From: Phycisphaeraceae bacterium
Lineage (GTDB): Bacteria; Planctomycetota; Phycisphaerae; Phycisphaerales; UBA1924
Assembly (NCBI GenBank): GCA_019636495.1
Contig: JAHBXL010000024.1
Coordinates: forward strand, 1 to 39,845
Length of the DNA stretch: 39,845 nucleotides
Direction: 5' to 3'
The translations under genes were made by a program, and so were the position numbers. The first letter of the stretch is position 1, and every line of letters starts with the position of its first letter. The notes below the pieces were generated by a model that was given only the letters and a program-made list of their open reading frames with translations, ran no database searches and had not been told where the DNA came from. Shown piece by piece: positions 1 to 9,412 of the stretch.

Positions 1-44
1 TTTCCCCACGCCTCACGACGCTCGCCCTCGGTCTCCTCTCACAC

Positions 45-80
45 GCGGCCCCGGGATTCACCTCCCGGGGCCGCTTTCTT
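45..80 (+). terminator. Rho-independent terminator of an upstream gene
   Basis: A perfect 12-bp stem (GCGGCCCCGGGA at 45-56 pairing with TCCCGGGGCCGC at 63-74) encloses a 6-nt loop TTCACC and is followed by TTTCTTTG. This is a textbook intrinsic terminator on the + strand. It must close a gene lying left of the window, because no gene ends inside bases 1-44. It also separates rimO transcriptionally from whatever lies upstream. Confidence 0.85.
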
Positions 81-198
81 TGCTTTGCAAGCGGGCGCGA
101 CCCGGGAACACACTACCTATCATTGTCGCTTGCCCAGCACGCCCCGTACATCCAAAGGTCTGCCGCGAACCGCACACCCTGCCGCGAAGGACAAGCCC

Positions 199-1815
199 GT
201 GCGGTCGGTGGCGTTTGTCTCCCTCGGCTGCCCGAAGAACCTGGTCGATTCGGAGAAGATGCTGGGCCTGCTGGCCGAGGACGGCCTGGCGGTGGTTTCG
301 GCCGATGCCGAACGCGGCGGGGCGGATGCGATCGTGATTAACACCTGCGGCTTTCTCGAGGCGAGCAAGGACGAATCGCTGGAGGTCATCCACGAGGCCA
401 TCCGCGCCAAGGAGGCCGGGAAAGTCCGGCGGGTGGTGGTCGCCGGATGCCTCGTGCAGCGGCATCGCGCCAAGATGCTCGAGTGGGCCCCGGGGATCGA
501 TGCGCTGGTCGGGGTGTTCGACCGCGACAAGATCGTCGAGGCCGTTCGCGGCAGCGCGCCCGCGCGCGAGCGGCTGGCGGATCGCGACGCGCCGAAGTAC
601 TGGATCGCGGGCAACGCGCTGGTCGCCGCGAGGGAGCGCGGGCTCAAGACGACGGGCCTGACGGTCAACGGCAAGGACGGGACGGGGATCGGGTACTTCG
701 AGGACGACTCGGCGCGTCTTCGGATCACGCCGCGGCATTATGCGTACCTGCGCGTGAGCGAGGGCTGCAACCAGAACTGCGCGTTCTGCACGATCCCGTC
801 GATCCGCGGGAAGATGCGGAGCAAGCCGCTGGACCGCGTGGCGGCCGAGGCGCGGGAACTGATGGCCGATGGGGCGTTTGAACTGAACCTGATCGGGCAG
901 GACACGACGAGTTACGGCGACGACATCGGCGCGGGGATGGCGGGCGGGGGCGGGCTTCCCGCATTGCTGCGCGCTGTGTCGGAGACGATCGGGCGCGAGG
1001 GCGGGGCGGGCGGCGGCTGGGTGCGGCTGATGTACGCGTACCCCTCGAACTTCTCCGACGCATGCATCGACGCGATCGCGGAACTGAACTGGCTGGAACG
1101 ATCGGGCGGCCGGGGCGGCTTTGTACTTCCTTATATTGACATTCCGCTGCAGCACGCATCGGACGCGGTTCTTACATCGATGCGTCGAAATGTCAGTGCC
1201 CGCCAGCAGCGCGACCTGCTCGTCAGACTGCGCCGTCGCGTGCCGGGCATCGCCATCCGCACGACGTTCATCTCCGGATTCCCCGGCGAGACCGAGGACG
1301 ACCACAAGCGTCTGCTGGAGTTCGTCGGCGAGATGAACTTCGAGAACATGGGCGTGTTCGAGTACTCGCACGAGGAGGGAACGGTCGCCGGGACCATGGA
1401 AGAGGACCCTGCGCTGGCCGTGCCGGACCGGACCAAGGCGCGGCGTCGCGAAGAACTGATGTCGCTTCAGCAGAAAATCGCCTTTGCGCGAAACGCGGCG
1501 ATGGCCGCGGAGTTCGACGAGAAGCGTCCCGCGGCGGGCGGTCGGCAACTGGACGTGCTGATCGACCAGTCGACACGCACGCGCGGTCGGAAGACCGCGG
1601 GCGTCGGCGCGGGCGGCGGGCTGTACATCGGCCGAACGTACTTCCAGGCCCCGCAGATCGACGGGGTGACGTTCGTGCATTCCTCGCGCGATCTTTCGCC
1701 GGGCGAACTGGTGCGGTGCGTGATCGTGGGGAGCGATGGGTACGACCTCGTGGCCCGGCCCGTGGACGAGTTGGAGCGGCGCATGGGGCTGAAGGTGCTC
1801 TCGGCCAGGGGCTGA
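199..1815 (+). CDS. rimO: Ribosomal protein S12 methylthiotransferase RimO
   Basis: Radical-SAM methylthiotransferase expected to place a methylthio group on the conserved Asp of ribosomal protein uS12 in the cytoplasm. The N-terminal MTTase domain shows the three cluster cysteines in SLGCPKN, NTCGF and AGCLVQR. The radical-SAM domain has CNQNCAFC (CxxxCxxC), preceded by RITPRHYAYL, which is typical of RimO rather than MiaB. A C-terminal TRAM-like domain follows. I chose GTG 199 because AAGGA sits 7 nt upstream and the protein then starts at the conserved strand VRSVAFVSLGCPKN; the frame is open back to TTG 85. At 538 residues it is longer than the usual roughly 440. The extra length lies in an insert before the radical-SAM motif, in the middle, and in the linker before TRAM. 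It is the first gene after a strong terminator, so it probably has its own promoter. Confidence 0.93.
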   Translation: MRSVAFVSLGCPKNLVDSEKMLGLLAEDGLAVVSADAERGGADAIVINTCGFLEASKDESLEVIHEAIRAKEAGKVRRVVVAGCLVQRHRAKMLEWAPGIDALVGVFDRDKIVEAVRGSAPARERLADRDAPKYWIAGNALVAARERGLKTTGLTVNGKDGTGIGYFEDDSARLRITPRHYAYLRVSEGCNQNCAFCTIPSIRGKMRSKPLDRVAAEARELMADGAFELNLIGQDTTSYGDDIGAGMAGGGGLPALLRAVSETIGREGGAGGGWVRLMYAYPSNFSDACIDAIAELNWLERSGGRGGFVLPYIDIPLQHASDAVLTSMRRNVSARQQRDLLVRLRRRVPGIAIRTTFISGFPGETEDDHKRLLEFVGEMNFENMGVFEYSHEEGTVAGTMEEDPALAVPDRTKARRREELMSLQQKIAFARNAAMAAEFDEKRPAAGGRQLDVLIDQSTRTRGRKTAGVGAGGGLYIGRTYFQAPQIDGVTFVHSSRDLSPGELVRCVIVGSDGYDLVARPVDELERRMGLKVLSARG

Positions 1816-1866
1816 TGCCCCGCGCCGCGGCGGACGGGTGCGACGGTTGATCCCGGGCGCGCGGGC

Positions 1867-3537
1867 GTGCCGATAAACCCGTCGATGCTGCGCTCCGGAC
1901 AGATCGTCTTCCTGTGCGTTCTCGCCCTGCTGACGCTCGGCGTGGTCATGGTCAACTCGGCGGGAATGAGCGTGGACCCGCGCGAGGCGGTCACGGTCAA
2001 GTCGATCCTGCTCTCGCGCTCGACGGTGTACATGGCGCTGGCGGTCGCGGCGATGACCTGCTGCGCCCTGTTGCCGATCCGGCGATTGGTGCCGCGGGCG
2101 TGGCTGGTCTCACCCGATGCCGTGCGACTCGACACGAGCCCTGACGGCCTGCTGGTCTCGGGGGAGTTCGCGCGCAACCTGCTGCGCACGATCCGCGAAC
2201 TGTGGCCGATGTGGGTGATCGTGTGCGCCCTGCTCGCGGTGCTGGCGATGGTGTACATTCCTGGCCTGGGCCGGACGGTCAACGGCTCTTCGCGTTGGAT
2301 CAGTCTCGGCGCGCCGGGGTTGGAGTCGATCCAGCCCAGCGAACTGGCCAAGTGGGCGCTGGTCGGCGTGCTGGCGTGGTACGGCGCGACGAACATGCAC
2401 CGGCTGCACAAGTTCTGGCGCGGGCTGCTGCCGGGGCTGTGCGCGGCCGGGGCGGTCGCCGCGTTCATCGTGGTCGAGGATCTGGGCACGGGCGTGCTGC
2501 TGGGGCTGGTGACATGCGTCGTGCTGGTCGCGGCGGGAGCGCGGGTGTGGCATCTTGCGGTGCTTGCGCCACTGCCGCTGACGATGGTCGGGCTGGCGAT
2601 CTCCACCAGCCAGTACCGGCGGGAACGGCTGCTGGCGTTCATGAACCCCTATGCCGACGCGGACGGCATCGGGTACCACATGATCCAGTCGATGGTGGCA
2701 GTGGCCAACGGCAACCTGGCGGGGCGCGGCCTGGGGCACGGATTGCAGAAGTTCGGCTACCTTCCCGAGGACCGCACCGACTTCCTGTTCGCGGTGATCT
2801 GCGAGGAACTGGGCGTGGCTGGGGCGTTCATGGTTGTTGCGCTGTACGGCCTGATGTTCTACGCGTGCTGGACGATCATCCGGCGCGAGCAGGCGGCGAT
2901 GCTCAAACTGCTCGGGCTGGGCGTGCTGGCCACGGTCGCGATCCAGGCGATCATCAACCTTGCGGTGGTCACGGGCCTCGGGCCGACCAAGGGCATCGCG
3001 CTGCCGCTGCTCTCCAGCGGCGGAACCGGTTGGATTCTCACCGCGGCCTCGTTGGGGTTGATCGTGGCGATGGACCGCACACAGGACGGTTGGGCAGCGC
3101 CCGTGGTTGTCGATTCAGTTTCGGCCGACCTTGCGGCCGAGCCCGAAACCGACACGGCGGAGGTCGAGCCTGCGCCGATCGATGCGCCCTCGGACGAGAC
3201 GCGATTCGCCCCGCCGGCACTTGCCGCGGCGGCGATTCCCGTCGCGCTTGCCGCGGCGGTTGCCGACGATGACCGGCTCTCGCGCATGGCGCTCGACGAC
3301 GATGGCGAGCAGGGGCTGCTGTTTGTCCCCTCGACCGAAACTGCGCCACAGCGCGCCGACGACGACGACGATAACGATGACGAGTGGACCGAGTCGGACG
3401 ATGGGCGGGTTCTCTCGGCGAACGACGGGGATGCCGACACTTCCGAAGCCGGGCACGATGGCGGTCCGGCCGGCGCGGAGTCGGAGATCGTCGTGCGAGC
3501 GGCGGATTCGCACGCGTTGAATGAACGCGCCGGGTGA
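1867..3537 (+). CDS. ftsW: FtsW-type septal peptidoglycan glycosyltransferase (SEDS family)
   Basis: Polytopic membrane protein of the SEDS family, which polymerises lipid II into glycan strands at the division septum. About ten hydrophobic segments fill residues 10-400. Family signatures are present: NGSSRWISLG followed by IQPSELAK, GRGLGHGLQKFGYLPEDRTDF, and LPLLSSGGTGW. By alignment with FtsW/RodA, Asp305 in LPEDRTDF is the expected catalytic Asp. Residues from about 410 to 556 form a cytoplasmic tail rich in Ala, Asp and Glu with a run of Asp near residues 500-510; a tail this long is unusual. The start is GTG 1867, with ATG 1885 as an alternative. The stop overlaps a possible GTG start of murG (GTGA at 3534-3537). 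RodA is the alternative assignment, but adjacency to murG favours FtsW. Confidence 0.9.
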   Translation: MPINPSMLRSGQIVFLCVLALLTLGVVMVNSAGMSVDPREAVTVKSILLSRSTVYMALAVAAMTCCALLPIRRLVPRAWLVSPDAVRLDTSPDGLLVSGEFARNLLRTIRELWPMWVIVCALLAVLAMVYIPGLGRTVNGSSRWISLGAPGLESIQPSELAKWALVGVLAWYGATNMHRLHKFWRGLLPGLCAAGAVAAFIVVEDLGTGVLLGLVTCVVLVAAGARVWHLAVLAPLPLTMVGLAISTSQYRRERLLAFMNPYADADGIGYHMIQSMVAVANGNLAGRGLGHGLQKFGYLPEDRTDFLFAVICEELGVAGAFMVVALYGLMFYACWTIIRREQAAMLKLLGLGVLATVAIQAIINLAVVTGLGPTKGIALPLLSSGGTGWILTAASLGLIVAMDRTQDGWAAPVVVDSVSADLAAEPETDTAEVEPAPIDAPSDETRFAPPALAAAAIPVALAAAVADDDRLSRMALDDDGEQGLLFVPSTETAPQRADDDDDNDDEWTESDDGRVLSANDGDADTSEAGHDGGPAGAESEIVVRAADSHALNERAG

Positions 3538-3593
3538 ATCGCGCGAACAACCCTTCGCCGGCACACCACTCGGCGGCGACAAACTCCGGCACC

Positions 3594-4775
3594 ATGCAGC
3601 GTTGCACGTTCATCTTTGCCGGGGGCGGAACGGGCGGGCACCTGTACCCCGGTCTGGCGATCGCGCAGGAACTGGAGGAACTGGCCGCCGCGGCCGGGGA
3701 CCGCGATGCAGCGCGATGCGTGTTTGTGTGCTCAAACCGACCGCTGGATGCTCGGATCCTCGGAGCGGCGGGCGTTGAGTTTGTCGCCAGCCCGGCCAGG
3801 CCGCTTTCGATGCGGCCGCTGGGACTGTTGCGGTTTGCGGCGGGTTGGGGCGCGGCGGTTCGGCACGCGCGACGCACGATCGCGCATGAGCGATCGGGTA
3901 CGGAGGGCGCGCGGCGCGTGGTCGTCGCGGCGATGGGCGGCTTTGTCGCAGCGCCGGCCGTGCAGGCGGCGGGCGTGGAGCGTGCGCCGATACTGATGGT
4001 GAATCTCGATGCCGCGCCGGGAAAGGCGAACCTGTGGATTGCACAACGCGCGCTCCGCAGCGCGGGGTGCATGACGGCGGCGCCGGTGACGCACCGCCGC
4101 GCACAAGCATGGGAGAGCATCCCGCCGATCGTCCGGCGCGAAGTGCTGGAAGTGCGCGATGCCGCGGCGTGCAAGTCCGTACTCGGGCTTGATCCGGCGC
4201 GGCCGGTTCTGATGGTCACCGGCGGCAGCCAGGGCGCGCGGTCCCTGAACGAGTTTGTGCAGTCGTTCGCCGCAACACCCGATGGCCGCGGCCCGTTGAC
4301 GGCAGGCTGCTGGCAGGTGCTTCATCAGACTGGGCCCGCGGGAGACGACGCGGCGAGGGCGGCATATGCCGCGGCGGGCGTGGACGCCGTCGTGCAACCG
4401 TTCACAACCGACATGGGAACGTGGTGGGGCGCGGCGGATGTGGCGGTCGCGCGCTCCGGCGCGGGAAACGTGGCCGAAGTCTGGGCGACGCGCACGCCGA
4501 CGCTGTTTCTGCCCTATCCGTTCCATAAGGACGAACACCAGCGACACAACGCCCGAACGGTCGTCGAGGCGGGGGGCGCAATGCTGGGAAGGGACCGCAT
4601 CGACCCCGCGGCAAACATCCGCGAGAACGGGCCGATGCTGCTGCGGTTGCTGACGGATACGGCCTTCCGCAGAGAAATGCGGGGGCGGCTGGCGGGGCTC
4701 GGTCCAGCGGATGGGGCGACTCGGGTGGCCCAGCGGCTTTGGGAAGTTGGGCAAACCCGCGACAACGGGGGATGA
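3594..4775 (+). CDS. murG: UDP-GlcNAc:undecaprenyl-PP-MurNAc-pentapeptide GlcNAc transferase MurG
   Basis: Peripheral membrane GT-B enzyme that adds GlcNAc to lipid I, making the lipid II consumed by FtsW. The N-terminal loop GGGTGGHLYPGLAIA is the MurG signature. The second Rossmann domain shows VTGGSQGARSLNEF, then the donor-binding stretch ARSGAGNVAEVWA and LPYPFHKDEHQRHNA. I chose ATG 3594 because translation then begins MQRCTFIFAGGGTGGH, matching the family's N-terminus (393 residues). GTG 3534 would add 20 residues and overlap the ftsW stop by 4 nt (GTGA), a junction style used elsewhere in the window, so it remains possible. No mur ligase, ftsQ or ftsZ is adjacent, so this is a reduced or split division/cell-wall cluster. 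Confidence 0.93.
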   Translation: MQRCTFIFAGGGTGGHLYPGLAIAQELEELAAAAGDRDAARCVFVCSNRPLDARILGAAGVEFVASPARPLSMRPLGLLRFAAGWGAAVRHARRTIAHERSGTEGARRVVVAAMGGFVAAPAVQAAGVERAPILMVNLDAAPGKANLWIAQRALRSAGCMTAAPVTHRRAQAWESIPPIVRREVLEVRDAAACKSVLGLDPARPVLMVTGGSQGARSLNEFVQSFAATPDGRGPLTAGCWQVLHQTGPAGDDAARAAYAAAGVDAVVQPFTTDMGTWWGAADVAVARSGAGNVAEVWATRTPTLFLPYPFHKDEHQRHNARTVVEAGGAMLGRDRIDPAANIRENGPMLLRLLTDTAFRREMRGRLAGLGPADGATRVAQRLWEVGQTRDNGG

Positions 4776-4848
4776 GGGCAAGGGCGGAGAGGTGGGAGAA
4801 CGCGCAAAATCGACAACGCGCGGGCCGGACATGGTTTAGACTTGGGGC

Positions 4849-5559
4849 ATGGAGGGAGAAGCCTCGGCCAATGGATCGACTTCGGGCAGCGGCAGCGGGC
4901 TGCTGTGCGTGCTGCTGCACCCGCAAGAGGTCGCCGTACCGGCGGACCTGCTGGCATCGCTGTCGAAGCGCATCCGTCGCGTGAGCGCGATGTCGGATTC
5001 GTACATCGCGTTTGCGGAGGTGTGCGCCACAGCACGCGAGCGGCGGATGTTCGCCAAGACGCCGGTCGTGCTCGTGCTGGTCGAGCCGATGCAGTTGCCC
5101 GATGCGGCGCAGGTGGTCGAGGCGGCGCGCCGGCACGCGCCCAACGCCGCGTTGTGGTGGTACTCCAGTGCGGTGAACCCACGGCTGCGCGCAGTGGCGG
5201 ACGGCGACACGGGCGCGTGGGCGGCGGCGCGGCGGCGGGTCTCGAATCAGGACACGCTCGTGACCGGGCTGTCGGTCGGGGGATCATCGCGCAGACCGGT
5301 GTTCGGCGCGAACGAGTCGCCGCGGGTCGTCGTACGAAACTCGGGCTCGGGCCAGCGCCTGCGGCTGGTGGGCCATGAGCACGAATCGCGGGGTCCGGCG
5401 GGGACGCGGTCGCCCGGTCCATCGGCAACCAAGGGCGGCGAAGACCCGGGACACCGGACCATGACGCCCCTGCTGTCTGAGGAAGAGATGCGGATGCTGC
5501 TTGCAGAGCGGAAGTCCAAGCCGGCGGGCGGGCCGGGGCAGAATCGGAGCGATCGGTGA
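4849..5559 (+). CDS. Uncharacterised protein with a degenerate receiver-like region
   Basis: I do not recognise a named family. The 236-residue product starts with a Ser/Gly-rich stretch. Residues about 17-120 alternate hydrophobic strands and helices like a receiver fold: LLCVLLHP, then a helix, VVLVLVEP, then a helix, and AALWWYSS. The acidic pocket and phospho-acceptor Asp of true receivers are missing. The C-terminal half is low complexity, ending in a short helix with LLSEEEMRMLLAERKSK, which could be a docking segment. The ATG at 4849 follows a 73-nt gap after murG. Its TGA overlaps the GTG of the next gene (GTGA, 5556-5559), so it is probably co-translated with the GGDEF protein. A role in c-di-GMP signalling is inferred only from that coupling. 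Confidence 0.7.
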   Translation: MEGEASANGSTSGSGSGLLCVLLHPQEVAVPADLLASLSKRIRRVSAMSDSYIAFAEVCATARERRMFAKTPVVLVLVEPMQLPDAAQVVEAARRHAPNAALWWYSSAVNPRLRAVADGDTGAWAAARRRVSNQDTLVTGLSVGGSSRRPVFGANESPRVVVRNSGSGQRLRLVGHEHESRGPAGTRSPGPSATKGGEDPGHRTMTPLLSEEEMRMLLAERKSKPAGGPGQNRSDR

Positions 5560-7301
5560 GCACTCGCCAGGACGATTCGTGGAACGACGGCGCGAACGGA
5601 CGCGGGGCCGATGGCGTTCGTGTTGTGCTGGTCGGCGCGAGCGAACTGGAGCGGCCGCTGCGGCGCGTTCCCGGGATGGAACTGATCCGCGCGCGCGAGC
5701 CGCTTGGCGCGCTGGGCGAAGTGGGAAACCCGATCGACGCGGAGTCGCCGCTGAGCACGGTCGTCGTGGTCGCGCCGGGGGCTGTGACAGCAGAACGAGC
5801 CGAGAACTTTGCCGCGGGCGTGAGGCGGATCGACGGCGCAGCACGGGTGCTGAACATCGGCACGTATGCGCTGCGCGGCTTCGATGCAGCGCTGCCCGAG
5901 ACCGCCGAAGACCTGGCACCGCTGGACCTGCTCAGCCGGCTCACGGGAATCGAGCAATCGCGCAGGATCGAGTCGGCCGATACGGTGGACATCGATGCCG
6001 ACCCCGCGACGGTGAGCGAGGAGGTACCGCCGATCGGCGAATCGCCGTCGGAGGAGTGCGAAGAGTCTGCGGCCGCGACGATGCCGGAGGAGACCGCGGC
6101 GCCGACGGAGACCGAGCCCTCGGCCTTGGCCACGAGCCTGAACGGGCACGAACCCGGCCACGTCGAAGAACCCGCATCCGAGGATCGCTCATCGCTTGGC
6201 CTTGCGCCCGAGCCCGATGAAGCCGCCTCGCCGCCATCGACGCACTACAGCGCGTTCGAAGCGACCGAAGGTATTGCCGCGGCGGCGAAGGCCGAGGAAC
6301 CGCTGCACGGCAGCACGCCGGCTGAGGCGGTCGCGGTTGTTGAGTCGGCCGAGGCCGCGCATGCCGAGGCGCCCGCCGGTGCCGCGCGCGATACGCCGAC
6401 CGATTCTGTGGTGCGCGAGGAACTCTCACCAAGCCCCGCTGCCGCGCCGGGTGGCCCGGCGGACGCGGAGCGCGTCGTGCAGGCTCTGCTGCACGGGCAG
6501 GACCCGATCGAGGCGGTGATGGCCCCGCTGAGGGAGCGCATCGGCGTTCCGAACGCGGCGTTTGTTCCGGCGCGCGAGGGCGAGGACATCATGCCGCCGA
6601 CCGGCGGCGTGCCCGTGCGGTTCGGCGACCGCACGCTGGGCCACCTTGTCGCACCGCGAGTGCCGCGCGATGTCGTGGAGGCGGAGGCCGCGCAACTGGG
6701 CGTGTGGATCGCGCTTTCGACACAGCACCAGCAACTCAAGGCCGCGGCGTTCGCGGATGAACTGACGGGGGCGTGGAACAGGCGGTACTTTGCACGGTTC
6801 CTGAGCGCGGCGCTGGAGAAGGGCCGAGCGCTCCGCCGGCCGGTAACACTGCTGTACTTCGATATTGACGATTTCAAGGTGTACAACGACAAGTACGGGC
6901 ACGCGGCGGGCGATGAGATCCTGGTCGAGGTCGTGAAACTGCTGCGGAGCGTGATCCGCCCGACCGACCGTGTGTGCCGCGTGGGCGGGGACGAGTTTGT
7001 CGTGGTGTTCTTCGACCCCGACGGCCCGCGCGACCGGAGCAAGGAACAGGCGCCCGACGACATCATGCCGATCGCGCGCCGGTTCCAGCAGCAGGTGTGC
7101 GAGCACCGGTTCCCGAAACTGGCTGAGGAAGCGCGGGGCACGCTGACGGTCTCCGGCGGGATGGCGTCTTTCCCGTGGGACGGCCACGACGTGCAGACGC
7201 TGCTGGACCGGGCGGACGAACTCGCGCTGCAGAGCAAGCGTGCCGGGAAGAATGCGATCACGCTGGGGCCGGGCGCCGAACTGGTCTGCCGCGCGATCTG
7301 A
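5556..7301 (+). CDS. GGDEF-domain diguanylate cyclase with a long acidic linker
   Basis: Predicted cytoplasmic enzyme making c-di-GMP from two GTP. The C-terminal GGDEF domain (about residues 400-575) has DELTGAWNRRYF, LYFDIDDFKVYNDKYGHAAGD and an intact active site GGDEF at residues 477-481. An RxxD inhibitory site (RPTD, 468-471) sits exactly five residues before it, so feedback inhibition by product is expected. Residues about 10-130 look like a degenerate receiver (VRVVLVGAS, STVVVVAPGAV, ARVLNIG) without a phospho-Asp. Residues 140-310 are Ala/Glu/Pro-rich and probably disordered. No membrane segment is evident. It starts at GTG 5556, overlapping the stop of the preceding gene, and ends 6 nt before the convergent ABC exporter. 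Confidence 0.88.
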   Translation: MSTRQDDSWNDGANGRGADGVRVVLVGASELERPLRRVPGMELIRAREPLGALGEVGNPIDAESPLSTVVVVAPGAVTAERAENFAAGVRRIDGAARVLNIGTYALRGFDAALPETAEDLAPLDLLSRLTGIEQSRRIESADTVDIDADPATVSEEVPPIGESPSEECEESAAATMPEETAAPTETEPSALATSLNGHEPGHVEEPASEDRSSLGLAPEPDEAASPPSTHYSAFEATEGIAAAAKAEEPLHGSTPAEAVAVVESAEAAHAEAPAGAARDTPTDSVVREELSPSPAAAPGGPADAERVVQALLHGQDPIEAVMAPLRERIGVPNAAFVPAREGEDIMPPTGGVPVRFGDRTLGHLVAPRVPRDVVEAEAAQLGVWIALSTQHQQLKAAAFADELTGAWNRRYFARFLSAALEKGRALRRPVTLLYFDIDDFKVYNDKYGHAAGDEILVEVVKLLRSVIRPTDRVCRVGGDEFVVVFFDPDGPRDRSKEQAPDDIMPIARRFQQQVCEHRFPKLAEEARGTLTVSGGMASFPWDGHDVQTLLDRADELALQSKRAGKNAITLGPGAELVCRAI

Positions 7302-7307
7302 CCCCGC

Positions 7308-9377
7308 CTAGCCCGCATCGCCGACGAGTTTCCTCGCGGCATCGGCCGGGACCGGCCCCGAGCCGGGGTGCAACTGCCTTCGGAGCATCTCCCAGTATCT
7401 TCCCTCGCGCTGGGCGAGTTGGTCGTGCGTGCCGGTCTCGACGATGCAACCGCGCTCGATGACGACGATGAGGTCGGCGTTGCGGATGGTGCTGAGGCGG
7501 TGCGCGATGACGAAGCACGTGCGGCCGCGCATCAGTTCGCGCAGCGATTCCTGGATGAGCGCCTCGCTCTCGGAATCGAGATTGCTGGTGGCCTCGTCGA
7601 GAATGAGGATGCGCGGATCGGCCAGCAGGGCGCGGGCGATGGCCAGCCGCTGCCGCTGACCGCCGGAGAGTCGCACGCCGCGCTCGCCGATGAGCGTGTC
7701 GTAGCCGCGGTCGAGTCGCTCGATGAAGTCGTGTGCGTGCGCCGCGCGGGCCGAAGCACGGACCTGCGCATCGCTCGCGCCGCGCCGGGCGTAGGCGATG
7801 TTCTCGCGGATGGTGCCATCGAAGAGGAACACATCCTGCTCGACGATCCCGAGCAGCGCGCGGTAGGAGCGGACGTCGATGGCGCGGAGATCGGTGCCGT
7901 CGAGCAAGACCTCGCCGCGGACGGGGTCATAGAAGCGCGCGACGAGGTTGCACAGCGTGGTCTTTCCCGCGCCGCTCGGCCCGACGAGCGCGACGGTCGA
8001 GCCGGCGGGCGCGTCGAGGCTGACCGCGCTGAGGACCCAGTCGTCGGGCTTTGCGCCCGGATAGCGGAACCACACGTCGCGGAGCGTGACCCGGCCGCGA
8101 ACGTGGGCTTGATCGAGTTGCACAAGCGTGCCGATCTCGGCGGCGGGAGCATCGGCGAACTCGGGCGCCTCGTCGAGCAGGTCCAGGACTCGGTCAAAGC
8201 CGGCCAGTTGGCTCTGGATGTTGGTCGCGCTGGCCGAGAGCGCCTCGAGCGGGCCCAGGAGCATGATGAGGTATGCCGAGAACATCATCACGTCGCCGAT
8301 GGTGAGGCGGCCGTGCAGCACCTCGTGCCCGCCGTAGAGAAGCACGCCGACCGAGCCCAGGGGAATGAGGATCATCCAGACCACTTCCATCGCGCGCGAC
8401 CAGACCCACGCGAGCATCTCCTGACGCGAGAGCAGGTGGTTGCCGATGGTGAACCGGCCCGACTCGCCGCGCTCCCGCGCAAAGCCGCGGACAACGCGCA
8501 TGCCCGCGAAGGCCTCGGTCGCGTGCGCGTCGATGCCCTGTCGCGTGGCGCGGGCCTCGCGGTGCACGGGACGGATGCGGCTGATCCATGTCTTCTGGCT
8601 CCACCACGCGGCGGGGATGAGGACCAGCGCACCCAGCAGCAGCCTCCAGTCGACGAACGCGAGAATGGCGAGCGTGCTGACCAGTTGCACAACGGCGCGC
8701 CAGGGGTTGTAGAGCAAACTGAAGAGCAGTTCGCCTGCCTGCGTCGCATCCTCGCGGAGCATGCTCGCCGCACCGCCGCTCTTGAGCGCGTAGACGCGCG
8801 TGAGCGGGAGCCGGAAGGCGTGCGAGAAGACTCGCCGACGAACCAGGACGCGCGTCCGCTGCGCAAGAACCGTCATGCGATACCGTCCCCACACACCGAC
8901 CGAGACCGAGAAGATGTTGATCACGGTGATCGACAACGCGAGCAGCCAGAGCAGGCCCATGCGGTCGCGGGTCGGCACCCAGTCGGGCAGCCCCGCGGGG
9001 CCGGGGTGGTCGGTCAGGATGTAGTCGATGGCCACCTTGGTTCCCGCGGGCAGCACGAGGCCCGCGAGCACCGAGAGCGTCACGGTGGCGATGCAGATCG
9101 CAACGGCGAGCCTCCGGCCGCGGAGCATCGACCAGAACTCGCGGAACAGTGTCCAGAAACTGCGATTGCGCCGGATGCGCCCGGGCGCGTTCGGGTCGCC
9201 CTCGGCGCCCTCGTAGTTGGCGACGGGCGCTGCGCGTGCGCCGCCCTTGTCTTGCGCGCGGCGCATCTGCTCGGCACGCCTGCGCAGATATTCGGCGAAC
9301 CTCGCCCGGCTGGATCGGATGGCTCGCGGCGAGCCGGGGCCATGCGATGCGGGCGTGCCGTTGCTGTCGGTGGACAT
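7308..9377 (-). CDS. ABC exporter half-transporter, fused permease and ATPase
   Basis: A 689-residue type IV ABC half-transporter of the MsbA/multidrug/lipid exporter group. It has a polar N-terminal region of about 95 residues rich in Arg, a six-helix membrane domain (about 100-390), and an ATPase domain with Walker A GPSGAGKTTL (about 465), Q-loop VEQDVFLFDGTIRENIAY, signature LSGGQRQRLAIARALL (about 568), Walker B ILILDEATSNLD and H-loop IAHRLSTI. All catalytic residues are present, so it should act as a homodimer. The start is the ATG at 9377, giving MSTDSNGTP; the upstream open frame lacks plausible coding character. The substrate cannot be read from sequence. It is convergent with the GGDEF gene and divergent from the DUF3293 gene, 35 nt away. 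Confidence 0.9.
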   Translation of the reverse strand: MSTDSNGTPASHGPGSPRAIRSSRARFAEYLRRRAEQMRRAQDKGGARAAPVANYEGAEGDPNAPGRIRRNRSFWTLFREFWSMLRGRRLAVAICIATVTLSVLAGLVLPAGTKVAIDYILTDHPGPAGLPDWVPTRDRMGLLWLLALSITVINIFSVSVGVWGRYRMTVLAQRTRVLVRRRVFSHAFRLPLTRVYALKSGGAASMLREDATQAGELLFSLLYNPWRAVVQLVSTLAILAFVDWRLLLGALVLIPAAWWSQKTWISRIRPVHREARATRQGIDAHATEAFAGMRVVRGFARERGESGRFTIGNHLLSRQEMLAWVWSRAMEVVWMILIPLGSVGVLLYGGHEVLHGRLTIGDVMMFSAYLIMLLGPLEALSASATNIQSQLAGFDRVLDLLDEAPEFADAPAAEIGTLVQLDQAHVRGRVTLRDVWFRYPGAKPDDWVLSAVSLDAPAGSTVALVGPSGAGKTTLCNLVARFYDPVRGEVLLDGTDLRAIDVRSYRALLGIVEQDVFLFDGTIRENIAYARRGASDAQVRASARAAHAHDFIERLDRGYDTLIGERGVRLSGGQRQRLAIARALLADPRILILDEATSNLDSESEALIQESLRELMRGRTCFVIAHRLSTIRNADLIVVIERGCIVETGTHDQLAQREGRYWEMLRRQLHPGSGPVPADAARKLVGDAG

Positions 9378-9412
9378 CGGCGCAATCGTACGCCGCGGCC
9401 AACAATCCGCAG

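Noticed and set aside
85..198. An N-terminal extension of RimO from TTG 85
   Set aside because: These 38 residues match nothing in the family and start immediately after the terminator; GTG 199 has a good ribosome binding site and the conserved N-terminus.
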